64,000 nucleotides of DNA from NCBI RefSeq assembly GCF_002245535.1, contig NZ_NKCN01000027.1, forward strand, positions 1 to 64,000, read 5' to 3'. Origin of the DNA: Mycobacterium lehmannii (GTDB lineage: Bacteria > Actinomycetota > Actinomycetes > Mycobacteriales > Mycobacteriaceae). The translations under genes were made by a program, and so were the position numbers. Below, piece by piece: positions 9,060-16,826 of the stretch (position 1 is its first letter; each line of letters opens with the position of its first letter). The notes beneath the pieces are model-generated. The model was given only the letters and a program-made list of their open reading frames with translations. It did no database searches and was not told the DNA's origin.

Positions 9060-9836
9060 CTACGGAATCTCCCAGTGGCCGGGGGCGCCGTCGAAGAACG
9101 GGTTCTCGAAACCCTGCACCGTCGGAAGCTTCCTCAGCTCATCCGGCGGGATTCCGTAGAAGGGGTTGCGCACCCCGTTGATGGTGGCCGATGCCCTCAG
9201 TTGTACCGCGCCGATCTGCTCGCCCGGCAGGCCGAAGTAGTCGTCGATCCCCGGAACGCCCGGCCAGGCGTCGGGCACGACCGACGCAGGGATCTCCCAG
9301 TGGCCCGGTGCCTCATCGAAGAACGGGTTTTCATACCCCTGGACCGTGCGCATCTTCTTGAGCTGTCCGGGTGGGATGTTGAAGAACGGATTCGGCACCC
9401 CGTTTATGGTTGCCGAGTTCATCAGCTGCCCAGGCGGAATGCGACCGCCCGGCAGGCCGAAGTAGGCGTCGACGTCGGGCAGGTTCGGCTCCAGCTTGGG
9501 CACGTCGACATCGACGACGGGAGCCGGAACAGGCGGCACGTCCACCTTGGGCAGCGGCGGCACCTCGACCGGCGGCACGTTCACGTCGACGTCCGGGACC
9601 CGCGGAGCCTCGACCCGTGGCACATTCACCTCGGGTGCCCTCGGTACCTCGACTCGCGGTACCTCGACCCCTGGCACGTCGACCTTGGGAACCGGCGGTG
9701 GGCCTGGAATGGGAGGCACCGGCGGGGACGGGAACTTCGGGTCGGCCTGCACGGTGCCCACACCCAACCCGAGTGCGGCGAAGCCCCCCACCGCCCCGAC
9801 CAGGCTCATCGATATTGCGGTTTTCTTGAGATTCAT
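9060..9836 (-). CDS. Exported Pro/Val-rich protein with a duplicated C-terminal domain
   Basis: A 258-residue predicted secreted protein. The ATG at 9836 follows a good ribosome site (GAGGAGC) and gives a signal peptide MNLKKTAISMSLVGAVGG... ending near VQADP. Residues about 38-120 are a low-complexity run of V-P-x-V-E-V-P units. Then come two copies of a unit of about 63 residues, each with YFGLPG, SATINGV, NPFF/NPFY, IPP, TVQG, ENPFFD and ending APGHWEIP. The protein ends exactly at the end of the second copy. I do not recognise the domain. It is convergent with caeA, 35 bases away. Confidence 0.75.
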   Translation of the reverse strand: MNLKKTAISMSLVGAVGGFAALGLGVGTVQADPKFPSPPVPPIPGPPPVPKVDVPGVEVPRVEVPRAPEVNVPRVEAPRVPDVDVNVPPVEVPPLPKVDVPPVPAPVVDVDVPKLEPNLPDVDAYFGLPGGRIPPGQLMNSATINGVPNPFFNIPPGQLKKMRTVQGYENPFFDEAPGHWEIPASVVPDAWPGVPGIDDYFGLPGEQIGAVQLRASATINGVRNPFYGIPPDELRKLPTVQGFENPFFDGAPGHWEIP

Positions 9837-9924
9837 GGTCGCTCCTCGCATCGGCTCAGCGGCGCGACCCCCCGAACGAACGTCGACTACCCGGGGGGTG
9901 TGCCGTCGAAACCCATGCGACGCC

Positions 9925-10527
9925 TCAGGATCGGCTCGCAGCGATCTGGGCGAGCAAATACTCCAGCCGATCGCGCTCGATGGCCGGCTGACTGCCCGCC
10001 GCGGCGCTGAGCATGAGCCCGCTGATGAACATCACCGTGAGCAGGGCCCGGTCGTCGACAGCGGAGGGGTCGGCCGCGTCCGGTTGTGATCGCTCCGCGA
10101 GCTCTCGGTGCAATCTGAGATAGGTCTGCGAATTGGTATGAAAGACAGCGGATATCGCCGAATCGCGGCTGGTCTGCAGGAGCAACTCGATTCGCGCGCG
10201 TGTCCGGGTGAGCCCGGTGCCGGTCAGCGACTTCATCACCACTTCGGCCAGCCTCGCGACGGCGGCCTGCCGGGATGTGTCGACGTGGGCTTCGGTGACC
10301 GAACGCAGGTCCGCAAGGTCGAGTTCGGCCACCCGCTCGGCGACGGCGTGGATCAGCGCGGTGCGGGTGCGGAAGTAGTACGACGCGCTCCCATCGGGCA
10401 CCCCCGCCCGGCGGTCGACTCGCGGATGACTGAGGCCCTTGGCGCCCAGCTCGGCGAGCAACTCGATGCCGGCGTCACACAATTCGCGGCGCCGTTGACG
10501 GCTGTCTGGCGCCCGACGCGCGGCCAT
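9925..10527 (-). CDS. TetR-family transcriptional regulator
   Basis: A 200-residue protein with an N-terminal helix-turn-helix at about residues 12-58 (REL...GIELLAELGAKGLSHPRV, then VPDGSASYYFRTRTALI, the TetR recognition helix with the common Tyr-Tyr-Phe). An all-helical C-terminal ligand domain follows (TetR_C-like). The ATG at 10527 is two bases after the tesB stop, so the two genes form one transcription unit and the regulator may control the thioesterase gene. The ligand is unknown. Confidence 0.87.
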   Translation of the reverse strand: MAARRAPDSRQRRRELCDAGIELLAELGAKGLSHPRVDRRAGVPDGSASYYFRTRTALIHAVAERVAELDLADLRSVTEAHVDTSRQAAVARLAEVVMKSLTGTGLTRTRARIELLLQTSRDSAISAVFHTNSQTYLRLHRELAERSQPDAADPSAVDDRALLTVMFISGLMLSAAAGSQPAIERDRLEYLLAQIAASRS

Positions 10528-10529
10528 CT

Positions 10530-11462
10530 CTACTTCGCAATCGGGCGGATCAGCACTTCTTGCGAGGTGCTGGCCACGGTGCGGCCCACCGCGTCACGGA
10601 TGGTCCCGCGGATCAGCGCGCGATGTCCGGTGACGGCCACGGTGTCCTGGGTGTACAGATGCCACTCGTCGAAGCGGACGGGCCGGTGCAGCCACAGTGC
10701 GTGATCGAGGCTGACCGCCGCGATCGACGCGTAGTCGGCGGGGTGCGGGTGATTGCGCAACGCCATGTCCAGCAGCAGGTAGTCGCTCGCGTACGCCAGC
10801 ATCGCGCTGTGCAGCGCGGGTTCGTCACCGACGGGGCGGGGCAACCGCATCCAATGCGACCGGGGCTCGGGCGTCTGCCTGCCACCCAGGAAGTTCGTCG
10901 GCTCCGCGATGCGCATCTCCACTGCCGGTGGAACGTCGACCCAGTTCTGCGCGTTCTTCCTCAGCCGCGCGGGGACCTGGTGCACCCAGTGCTGCAGCAG
11001 CGGCATCTCCTCCGGACCCGGGGTGTCGGGCTGCGGGCGCTCGAGTTCGGGTTCGGCGGCATTGGTGTGGAACGACGCAAGGGCGGTGAGCAGGGTGCGG
11101 TCGCCTTGGGCGATGGTGACCCGGCGGGTCGCCATCGATCGTCCGTCACGCACGGCCTCGACGGCGATGTCGACCGGCGTGTCCGAGGCGCCGGTCTGGA
11201 CGAAGTAGGCGTGCAGGGAATGCGGCGCGTGCTCGTCGACGGTGTGTGACGCGGCGTACAGGGCTTGTGCGAGCAGCTGGCCGCCGAAGATCCGGCCGAA
11301 GCGATCTCGTTCGTTGGTCGCCCGAAAGCGGTTGTCGCCCAACGATGTCATTTCCAACGCCCGCTCGAGCGTGTCGAGGGACTCGAGCACGGCCTTCTCC
11401 AGCGCGGTTCCCTGCAGCGGGCCGGACAGGTCGGTCAACGGGTCGATCTCATCGGTGGCCAT
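10530..11462 (-). CDS. tesB: Acyl-CoA thioesterase II
   Basis: A 310-residue double-hotdog thioesterase that hydrolyses acyl-CoA to free fatty acid and CoA. Both hotdog repeats are visible. The first includes RDRFGRIFGGQLLAQALYAA and SLHAYFVQTG. The second includes ASDYLLLDMALRNHP, SLDHALWLHRPVRFDEWHLY and the C-terminal ASTSQEVLIRP. The catalytic Asp/Gln/Thr triad positions fall in SLDHALW and nearby segments. The ATG at 11462 (MATDEIDP) is chosen over longer upstream frames because homology begins soon after it. It is followed by a TetR gene two bases downstream. Confidence 0.9.
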   Translation of the reverse strand: MATDEIDPLTDLSGPLQGTALEKAVLESLDTLERALEMTSLGDNRFRATNERDRFGRIFGGQLLAQALYAASHTVDEHAPHSLHAYFVQTGASDTPVDIAVEAVRDGRSMATRRVTIAQGDRTLLTALASFHTNAAEPELERPQPDTPGPEEMPLLQHWVHQVPARLRKNAQNWVDVPPAVEMRIAEPTNFLGGRQTPEPRSHWMRLPRPVGDEPALHSAMLAYASDYLLLDMALRNHPHPADYASIAAVSLDHALWLHRPVRFDEWHLYTQDTVAVTGHRALIRGTIRDAVGRTVASTSQEVLIRPIAK

Positions 11463-11500
11463 CACGGGTGGATCCTGCCAGATGCTTGCCACCGTTGTCT

Positions 11501-12109
11501 CTAAGACTTTAGAGTCCGGGGGTGGCCCCTGGAATCCGCCGGCACCCGGTAGCCGTCGCGGGTCATGATGCGGACCGGATCGCTGCCGTCCCAGTCGGCG
11601 CATGTCTCAGAGATGGCGCGCACCTGGTCGAGGAAGGCGGTTGGGGCCTCGACGACCTCGGTGTAGAACCCGAAGGCGGCCACGGTGTCGATGTAGGCGA
11701 TGCGGAAACCGCCACCGGTGCTCTGCGCGGCAATCCGATAGCCCAGCGACGCGAAGTGCGCCGTCTTGGCATCGTAATCTCTTGTGATCGTGGCGATTTG
11801 ATGAAAGGAGCTCGTTCCGTCCCGACTCCACTCGGAGTAGATGCTGGGTGTGTCGCAATGCTGCTGGATCAATTCGATCTGTACGGGGCCGGCTTGAGCC
11901 ACCGCGACCTGAATCCGGACCGTGCGGATCTCACCCCCGTAGTCGGCCACCTGATCGGCGATGGGCAGCACGTGGAACGGTCCGACCCCGAACACGCGCG
12001 CCCAACTGGCGGCGGCCTCGAGGACGTCGTCGACGACGTGCCCGAGCTGAAAGAACCGAAAATCCCCTTCGGGCCAAGGCTGTTCGAACAGATCCATGCG
12101 CACGATCAT
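11501..12109 (-). CDS. VOC/glyoxalase-like domain protein
   Basis: A protein of about 202 residues with two VOC modules: FFQLGHVVDDVLEAAASWAR near the N-terminus and SSFHQIATITRDYDAKTAHF in the middle, each beginning a beta-alpha-beta unit. Typical relatives are methylmalonyl-CoA-epimerase-like or ring-cleavage-like proteins. The substrate cannot be read from the sequence. ATG 12109 and ATG 12097 (MDLFEQPW) are both plausible starts. It is divergent from the epimerase gene beginning at 12124, so the two share a promoter region of about 15 bases or have leaderless starts. Confidence 0.75.
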   Translation of the reverse strand: MIVRMDLFEQPWPEGDFRFFQLGHVVDDVLEAAASWARVFGVGPFHVLPIADQVADYGGEIRTVRIQVAVAQAGPVQIELIQQHCDTPSIYSEWSRDGTSSFHQIATITRDYDAKTAHFASLGYRIAAQSTGGGFRIAYIDTVAAFGFYTEVVEAPTAFLDQVRAISETCADWDGSDPVRIMTRDGYRVPADSRGHPRTLKS

Positions 12110-12123
12110 GGCATGACCGCGCA

Positions 12124-13038
12124 ATGCTGAGCGGGGAACGCGTCCTCGTCACGGGACCGGCCGGTCGCATCGCCTACGGCATCACAAAGACGCTGGCTAG
12201 GGACAACGAGGTGTGGGGGATCGCCCGGTTCTCCGACCCGGCAGCGCGCGAGGAGGTCGAAGCCCTCGGTGTGAGCACCCGCCGCGTCGATCTCGGCGAC
12301 GGGGATTTTTCCCAGCTGCCAACCGATTTCACCTACCTGCTGCACATCGCCGCCGATTTCGGCGAAGACTACGAGCGAGGGTTACGCGTCAACGCCGAGG
12401 GAACCGGGCTGTTGCTGTCCCACTGCCGCGGTGTCAAGGCGGCGCTGGTGATGTCGACGGTCACCGTTTACAAACCCCACCCCGACCCGTGGCACCCATT
12501 CCGGGAGGACGATCCGATCGGCGATGCCGGATTGCCCAGTCCACAACCGTATTCGATCGTCAAGATCGCCGAAGAGGCCGTCGCCAGATACTGTGCACGC
12601 GAGTTCGGCATACCCACAGTCATCGCCCGGATGGGCAGCGCGTACGGCGAGCGGGGCGGTCTGCCGCTGTGGCACCTGCAGGCTATCGCGGAGGGTCGAC
12701 CCGTCGTGGCTAGATGGGACCCGTTGCCGTACAGCCCGATCCACTACGACGACATCAACGCCCAGATCCCAGCGCTGCTGGACGCGGCGAGCGTTCCCGC
12801 CACCATCGTCAACTTCGCGGGCGACACTCCGGTGAGCGTCCAGCAGTGGTGCGCGTACTTCGGTGAACTTCTCGGCGTGTCGCCGCAGGTGGACATACAG
12901 CCTGTGCCCGGTGCCTCGGTCGGTTCGGTCGGCGACCACACCAAGCGCACATCGATCACCGGACCCTGCACCGTGGACTGGCGAGAGGGCTTCCGCGCCA
13001 TGGCCGCTCACCACTACCCGGACCGCATCGAGGCGTGA
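12124..13038 (+). CDS. NAD-dependent epimerase/dehydratase (extended SDR)
   Basis: A 304-residue Rossmann protein. The N-terminal dinucleotide motif reads VTGPAGRIAYGI (a variant of TGxxGxxG) at residues 8-20. The substrate-binding half contains SPQPYSIVKIAEE, the Tyr-x-x-x-Lys catalytic pair. Family members act on nucleotide sugars or other oxidised substrates, and the specificity is unclear. Its stop overlaps the GTG start of the following sulfotransferase gene (GTGA), so the two are translationally coupled. Confidence 0.82.
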   Translation: MLSGERVLVTGPAGRIAYGITKTLARDNEVWGIARFSDPAAREEVEALGVSTRRVDLGDGDFSQLPTDFTYLLHIAADFGEDYERGLRVNAEGTGLLLSHCRGVKAALVMSTVTVYKPHPDPWHPFREDDPIGDAGLPSPQPYSIVKIAEEAVARYCAREFGIPTVIARMGSAYGERGGLPLWHLQAIAEGRPVVARWDPLPYSPIHYDDINAQIPALLDAASVPATIVNFAGDTPVSVQQWCAYFGELLGVSPQVDIQPVPGASVGSVGDHTKRTSITGPCTVDWREGFRAMAAHHYPDRIEA

Positions 13039-14183
13039 CGCACATGCGCTATCCCGATCCGCAACAGTTGCTCGACGAAGCGGTCGCCGAATGCGGGCGC
13101 GCGGACTTCGGACCCGGAGACTTCCGCGAAGGGCTGGCCATCCTGCTGGAAAGCCTGGAACGGGACGGCGATCTGGACCCGGGCACCGACGCCGCGGTCA
13201 TCGGCGATCTGCGCCGCAGGCTGATCAACCGCCTCGAGGTCGAGGCTTATTACCGGGCACACCCCGAGGTCGAGGACGTCGTCATCGAGGGGCCCATCGA
13301 CATCAACGGGTTGCCGCGCACGGGCACCACCGCCCTTGCCGACATGCTGTCGCTCGATCCACAGTTCCGGTGTCTGCGTGGCTGGGAGCAGTACCAACCC
13401 GTTCCGCCGCCGGTCGCCGGCGGCGAGGCCGACGACCCGCGCAGGCAGGCCTTCATCCGGATGCACGAGGACCGACCCGCCGCGCAGGCCGCCATGCACA
13501 TCTTCGAGGTCGACGCCACCATGGAGGACACCGAGATCCTCGGGATGGCGTTCCACGGCCAGCAGATGACCTTGCCGGTGGCGGGTTACCGATCGTGGTG
13601 GCGGCGCGCGGATCTGAGCGAGACCTACGCCTACCACCGCAGGGTCGTGAAGCTGCTGGGGTCGACGTGCCCACCGCAGCTGTGGCTGTTCAAGGCGCCC
13701 CACCACAAGTTCCACCTGGAGGCGCTCGCCGAGGCCTACCCGGACATGTGTTTCGTGATGACACACCGCGACCCGGCCAAGGTCGTGCCGTCCTACACCA
13801 GCCTGGTGTCCACGATCTTCCCGCCCGCGGCGGGCGAACGGGACCTTTGTGCACTCGGCCGCGAGGTGTGCGATCACCTGCGTGAGGGCATGGAGCGCGC
13901 CATCGTCGAACGCGCACGCATCGGTGAGGACCGCTTCCTCGACGTACATCATCGTGAGCTGGTCGCCGATCCAAGGGGCACCGTGCGCCGTGTCTACGAC
14001 TGGCTGGGTCTGGAGTTGAAACCCGATGTTGCACAGGCGATTTTCGTCTGGCAGGACGCCAACGCCGTGGGCGCCAAGGGAACGCATAGGTACACCGCCG
14101 AGCAGTTCGGCCTCTCGGCCGACGAGATCCGATCCGACTACGACTTCTACATCCGGTATTTCGAGGTCACGGTGGAGGGCTGA
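13035..14183 (+). CDS. Sulfotransferase family protein
   Basis: A 382-residue protein with the PAPS-binding loop NGLPRTGTTAL near residues 95-105 and the 3'-phosphate site MTHRDPAKVVPSYTS near residues 240-254, both diagnostic of the Sulfotransfer_3-type family. It should move a sulfuryl group from PAPS to a hydroxyl on a lipid, glycan or small molecule. Mycobacteria use such enzymes for sulfated menaquinone and glycolipids. The GTG start overlaps the upstream epimerase stop, and the next gene begins four bases after its stop, so it is the middle gene of a three-gene unit. Confidence 0.85.
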   Translation: MTHMRYPDPQQLLDEAVAECGRADFGPGDFREGLAILLESLERDGDLDPGTDAAVIGDLRRRLINRLEVEAYYRAHPEVEDVVIEGPIDINGLPRTGTTALADMLSLDPQFRCLRGWEQYQPVPPPVAGGEADDPRRQAFIRMHEDRPAAQAAMHIFEVDATMEDTEILGMAFHGQQMTLPVAGYRSWWRRADLSETYAYHRRVVKLLGSTCPPQLWLFKAPHHKFHLEALAEAYPDMCFVMTHRDPAKVVPSYTSLVSTIFPPAAGERDLCALGREVCDHLREGMERAIVERARIGEDRFLDVHHRELVADPRGTVRRVYDWLGLELKPDVAQAIFVWQDANAVGAKGTHRYTAEQFGLSADEIRSDYDFYIRYFEVTVEG

Positions 14184-14187
14184 CACG

Positions 14188-15384
14188 ATGACCGCATTAC
14201 CCCGCTGGGACACCCAGATGGAGGCGCTGAAAGGCGTCGCCGACCACCTGCTGGCGACGTGGCGGCCCGAAGGCGCCTCCGAAGCCGAAGTGCAGGACAT
14301 GAACAAGCTCGCCCTGTCGATTCTCGCGTGCGGCTACCTCTGCCACGTCTACACCGACTCGCGGCGGCCGGTGTTCATGCCGCTGTGGAACTACGCGTGC
14401 AATCAGGGCGGGCCCAACCCGGACTACGTGTACCTGAGCGCCGAGGTCGACGGGTCGGGCGTCTACGAACTCGTCGGTCGTCGCGGCACAGTGCGGTTCG
14501 TCGAGATCACCCAGCAGGCACCCGGAATGATGAAGAGTCTCAAGGGCGTCGAGCGGCAGATGAAGTTCCGGGCCATCACCCACGACCTGGATGACCTGAC
14601 GATCGCCGAGGACGGTTCCTTCCGCGTGATCATGTCCGCCGAACGTCCCGACTCCTACGACGGCGACTGGTGGCCGCTCAACCCCGAGGTCGGCAAGCTG
14701 CTCATGCGCAAATGCGCCTGCGACTGGAACGCTGAGATCGACGCCCAGGTCGCGATCAACCGCCTCGACGACGCAGGTGAGGACATGTCGCCTGCCGAGA
14801 TCGCGCGGCGGTTCTCGGAGCTGGGCGACTGGATCAAGGGCATGATCGACTTCGACATGGAGCTGGTCCGGTACTACCGGGAGCACCACGGTTTCAACGT
14901 GCTTTTGCGGTCGCAGTGGATCCAGCAGGGTGGTGGCCTGGCCACCAAGCAGGCCTACTACGACGGCATCCATCAGATTGCCGACGACGAGGCGTTGATC
15001 GTCGAGTTCCCCGTGCCGGCGAACTGCTACTACTGGCAGATCCTGGTGGCCGACGACCGGTTCTCGACGGTGGACTGGGTGAACCGGCAATCCAGCCTCA
15101 ACGATATTCAGGCGCGGATCGACCCCGACGGCTGGTTTCGCGGCGTGGTGTCCAAGCGCGATCCCGGCGTGTACAACTGGCTCGACAAGGCCGACTGGCC
15201 GTGGGGGATCCTGCAGGCACGGTTCTACAAGGCCGAGGAGTTCCCCGACGTCACGGTCACGAAGGTGCCGGTCGCCGACGTGCTCGACCATCTCCCGGAG
15301 GGCACACAGGTGCTCACCCCAGATGAGCGCCGAACCCAGCTGCGGCACCGTCGAACGGGTGCGCAGATGCGCCGGATCTGGTGA
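14188..15384 (+). CDS. DUF1214-like conserved protein, third gene of the epimerase-sulfotransferase unit
   Basis: A 398-residue protein without a signal peptide. The C-terminal third (about 285-370) has the DUF1214-type pattern (NCYYWQILVADDRF, then WVNRQSSLN, then WFRGVVSKRDPGVYNWLD, then WPWGILQARFY), rich in Trp and Tyr. The N-terminal part is alpha/beta and not assigned. Proteins of this type often neighbour sulfotransferases in mycobacteria and may act on the same substrate, but no reaction is established. The ATG at 14188 is four bases after the sulfotransferase stop. Confidence 0.75.
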   Translation: MTALPRWDTQMEALKGVADHLLATWRPEGASEAEVQDMNKLALSILACGYLCHVYTDSRRPVFMPLWNYACNQGGPNPDYVYLSAEVDGSGVYELVGRRGTVRFVEITQQAPGMMKSLKGVERQMKFRAITHDLDDLTIAEDGSFRVIMSAERPDSYDGDWWPLNPEVGKLLMRKCACDWNAEIDAQVAINRLDDAGEDMSPAEIARRFSELGDWIKGMIDFDMELVRYYREHHGFNVLLRSQWIQQGGGLATKQAYYDGIHQIADDEALIVEFPVPANCYYWQILVADDRFSTVDWVNRQSSLNDIQARIDPDGWFRGVVSKRDPGVYNWLDKADWPWGILQARFYKAEEFPDVTVTKVPVADVLDHLPEGTQVLTPDERRTQLRHRRTGAQMRRIW

Positions 15385-15409
15385 TCAGCCCATCGATTGC
15401 AGCCGCCGT

Positions 15410-15425
15410 GTAACACCGATTTAAC
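15410..15425 (+). promoter_or_regulatory. Probable GlnR box upstream of glnA2
   Basis: The site reads GTAAC, six bases, TTAAC. This matches the actinobacterial GlnR pattern (AC, nine bases, AC; gTnAC-n6-GnnAC). A TACGCT -10-like hexamer lies at 15436-15441, so transcription would begin close to the ATG at 15448. There is no Shine-Dalgarno sequence before that ATG, which is consistent with a leaderless transcript. Confidence 0.5.
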
Positions 15426-15447
15426 AGCCGGTGCCTACGCTGCGATC

Positions 15448-16788
15448 ATGGATCGGCAGAAGGAATTCGTGCTGCGCACGCTGGAGGAACGCGACATCCG
15501 CTTCGTCCGGCTGTGGTTCACCGACGTGCTCGGATACCTCAAGTCGGTCGCGATCGCCCCGGCCGAACTCGAGGGCGCCTTTGAAGAGGGGATCGGATTC
15601 GACGGCTCGTCGATCGAGGGCTTCGCCCGGGTCTCGGAAGCCGATATGGTGGCCCGCCCCGATCCGTCCACCTTTCAGGTGCTGCCGTGGGCCGACGGTT
15701 CGGGCCGTCATCATTCGGCGCGGATGTTCTGCGACATCACCATGCCCGACGGCTCCCCGTCATGGGCGGACTCGCGCCACGTGCTGCGCAGGCAGTTGGC
15801 CAAGGCCAGCGATCTCGGGTTCTCCTGCTACGTCCACCCGGAGATCGAGTTCTTCCTGCTCAAGCCCGGCGAGGACGACGGCACCCCGCCCGTGCCCGCC
15901 GACAACGGCGGTTACTTCGACCAGGCCGTGCACGATTCGGCGCCCAACTTCCGCAGGCACGCCATCGACGCGCTCGAGCAGATGGGCATCTCGGTCGAGT
16001 TCAGCCACCACGAAGGCGCGCCCGGCCAGCAGGAGATCGACCTGCGCTACGCCGACGCCCTGTCGATGGCAGACAACGTGATGACGTTCCGCTACGTCGT
16101 CAAGGAGGTTGCGCTCGGGGACGGGGTCCGGGCGTCGTTCATGCCCAAGCCGTTCGCCGAACATCCCGGTTCGGCCATGCACACGCACATGAGCCTGTTC
16201 GAGGGCGACACCAACGCGTTCCACAGCCCCGATGACCCGCTGCAGCTCTCCGACGTCGCCAAGTCGTTCATCGCCGGGATCCTCGAGCACGCCAAGGAGA
16301 TCAGTGCCGTCACGAACCAGTGGGTGAACTCCTACAAGCGCCTGGTGCACGGCGGTGAGGCGCCGACGGCGGCGTCCTGGGGTGCGGCAAACCGATCGGC
16401 GCTGGTGCGGGTGCCGATGTACACCCCGCGCAAGGCGTCGTCGCGGCGCGTGGAGGTGCGCAGCCCCGACTCGGCGTGCAACCCGTACCTGACGTTCGCG
16501 GTGCTTCTGGCCGCGGGCCTGCGCGGTATCGAGAAGAACTACGTGCTGCCTGCCGAGGCCGAGGACAACGTGTGGACGCTGACCCCCGAAGAGCGCAGCG
16601 CGATGGGATACAAGGAGCTTCCCGGCAGCCTCGGCGCCGCGCTCGAGCAGATGGAGAACTCCGAACTTGTCGCGGAGGCCTTGGGCGAGCACGTCTTCGA
16701 CTACTTCCTGCGCAACAAGCGCGCGGAGTGGGAGAACTACCGCAGCCACGTCACACCGTTCGAGCTGAAGGCCTACCTATCTCTGTAG
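15448..16788 (+). CDS. glnA2: Glutamine synthetase type I paralogue GlnA2
   Basis: A 446-residue protein, the same length as M. tuberculosis GlnA2 (Rv2222c). The GS signature (DGSSIEGF near residues 52-59), the KPFAEHPGSAMHTHMSLF metal/ATP segment and RVEVRSPDSACNPYL are present. The C-terminal loop that carries the adenylylated Tyr in GlnA1 reads RSAMGYKELPGSLG, so the modified Tyr motif (DLYELPPEE) is missing. GlnA2 is usually the minor, non-adenylylated GS. The ATG at 15448 gives the family start MDRQKEFVLRTLEERDI. It is followed 38 bases later by glnE, as in M. tuberculosis. Confidence 0.94.
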   Translation: MDRQKEFVLRTLEERDIRFVRLWFTDVLGYLKSVAIAPAELEGAFEEGIGFDGSSIEGFARVSEADMVARPDPSTFQVLPWADGSGRHHSARMFCDITMPDGSPSWADSRHVLRRQLAKASDLGFSCYVHPEIEFFLLKPGEDDGTPPVPADNGGYFDQAVHDSAPNFRRHAIDALEQMGISVEFSHHEGAPGQQEIDLRYADALSMADNVMTFRYVVKEVALGDGVRASFMPKPFAEHPGSAMHTHMSLFEGDTNAFHSPDDPLQLSDVAKSFIAGILEHAKEISAVTNQWVNSYKRLVHGGEAPTAASWGAANRSALVRVPMYTPRKASSRRVEVRSPDSACNPYLTFAVLLAAGLRGIEKNYVLPAEAEDNVWTLTPEERSAMGYKELPGSLGAALEQMENSELVAEALGEHVFDYFLRNKRAEWENYRSHVTPFELKAYLSL

Positions 16789-16826
16789 GTGATTAGCCGA
16801 CATAGGTGCTGCGCTACCTTTTAGGC

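Noticed and set aside
9060..9836. PE/PPE or ESX-secreted protein because of the Pro-rich sequence
   Set aside because: It has a normal Sec signal peptide and none of the PE, PPE or WxG motifs.
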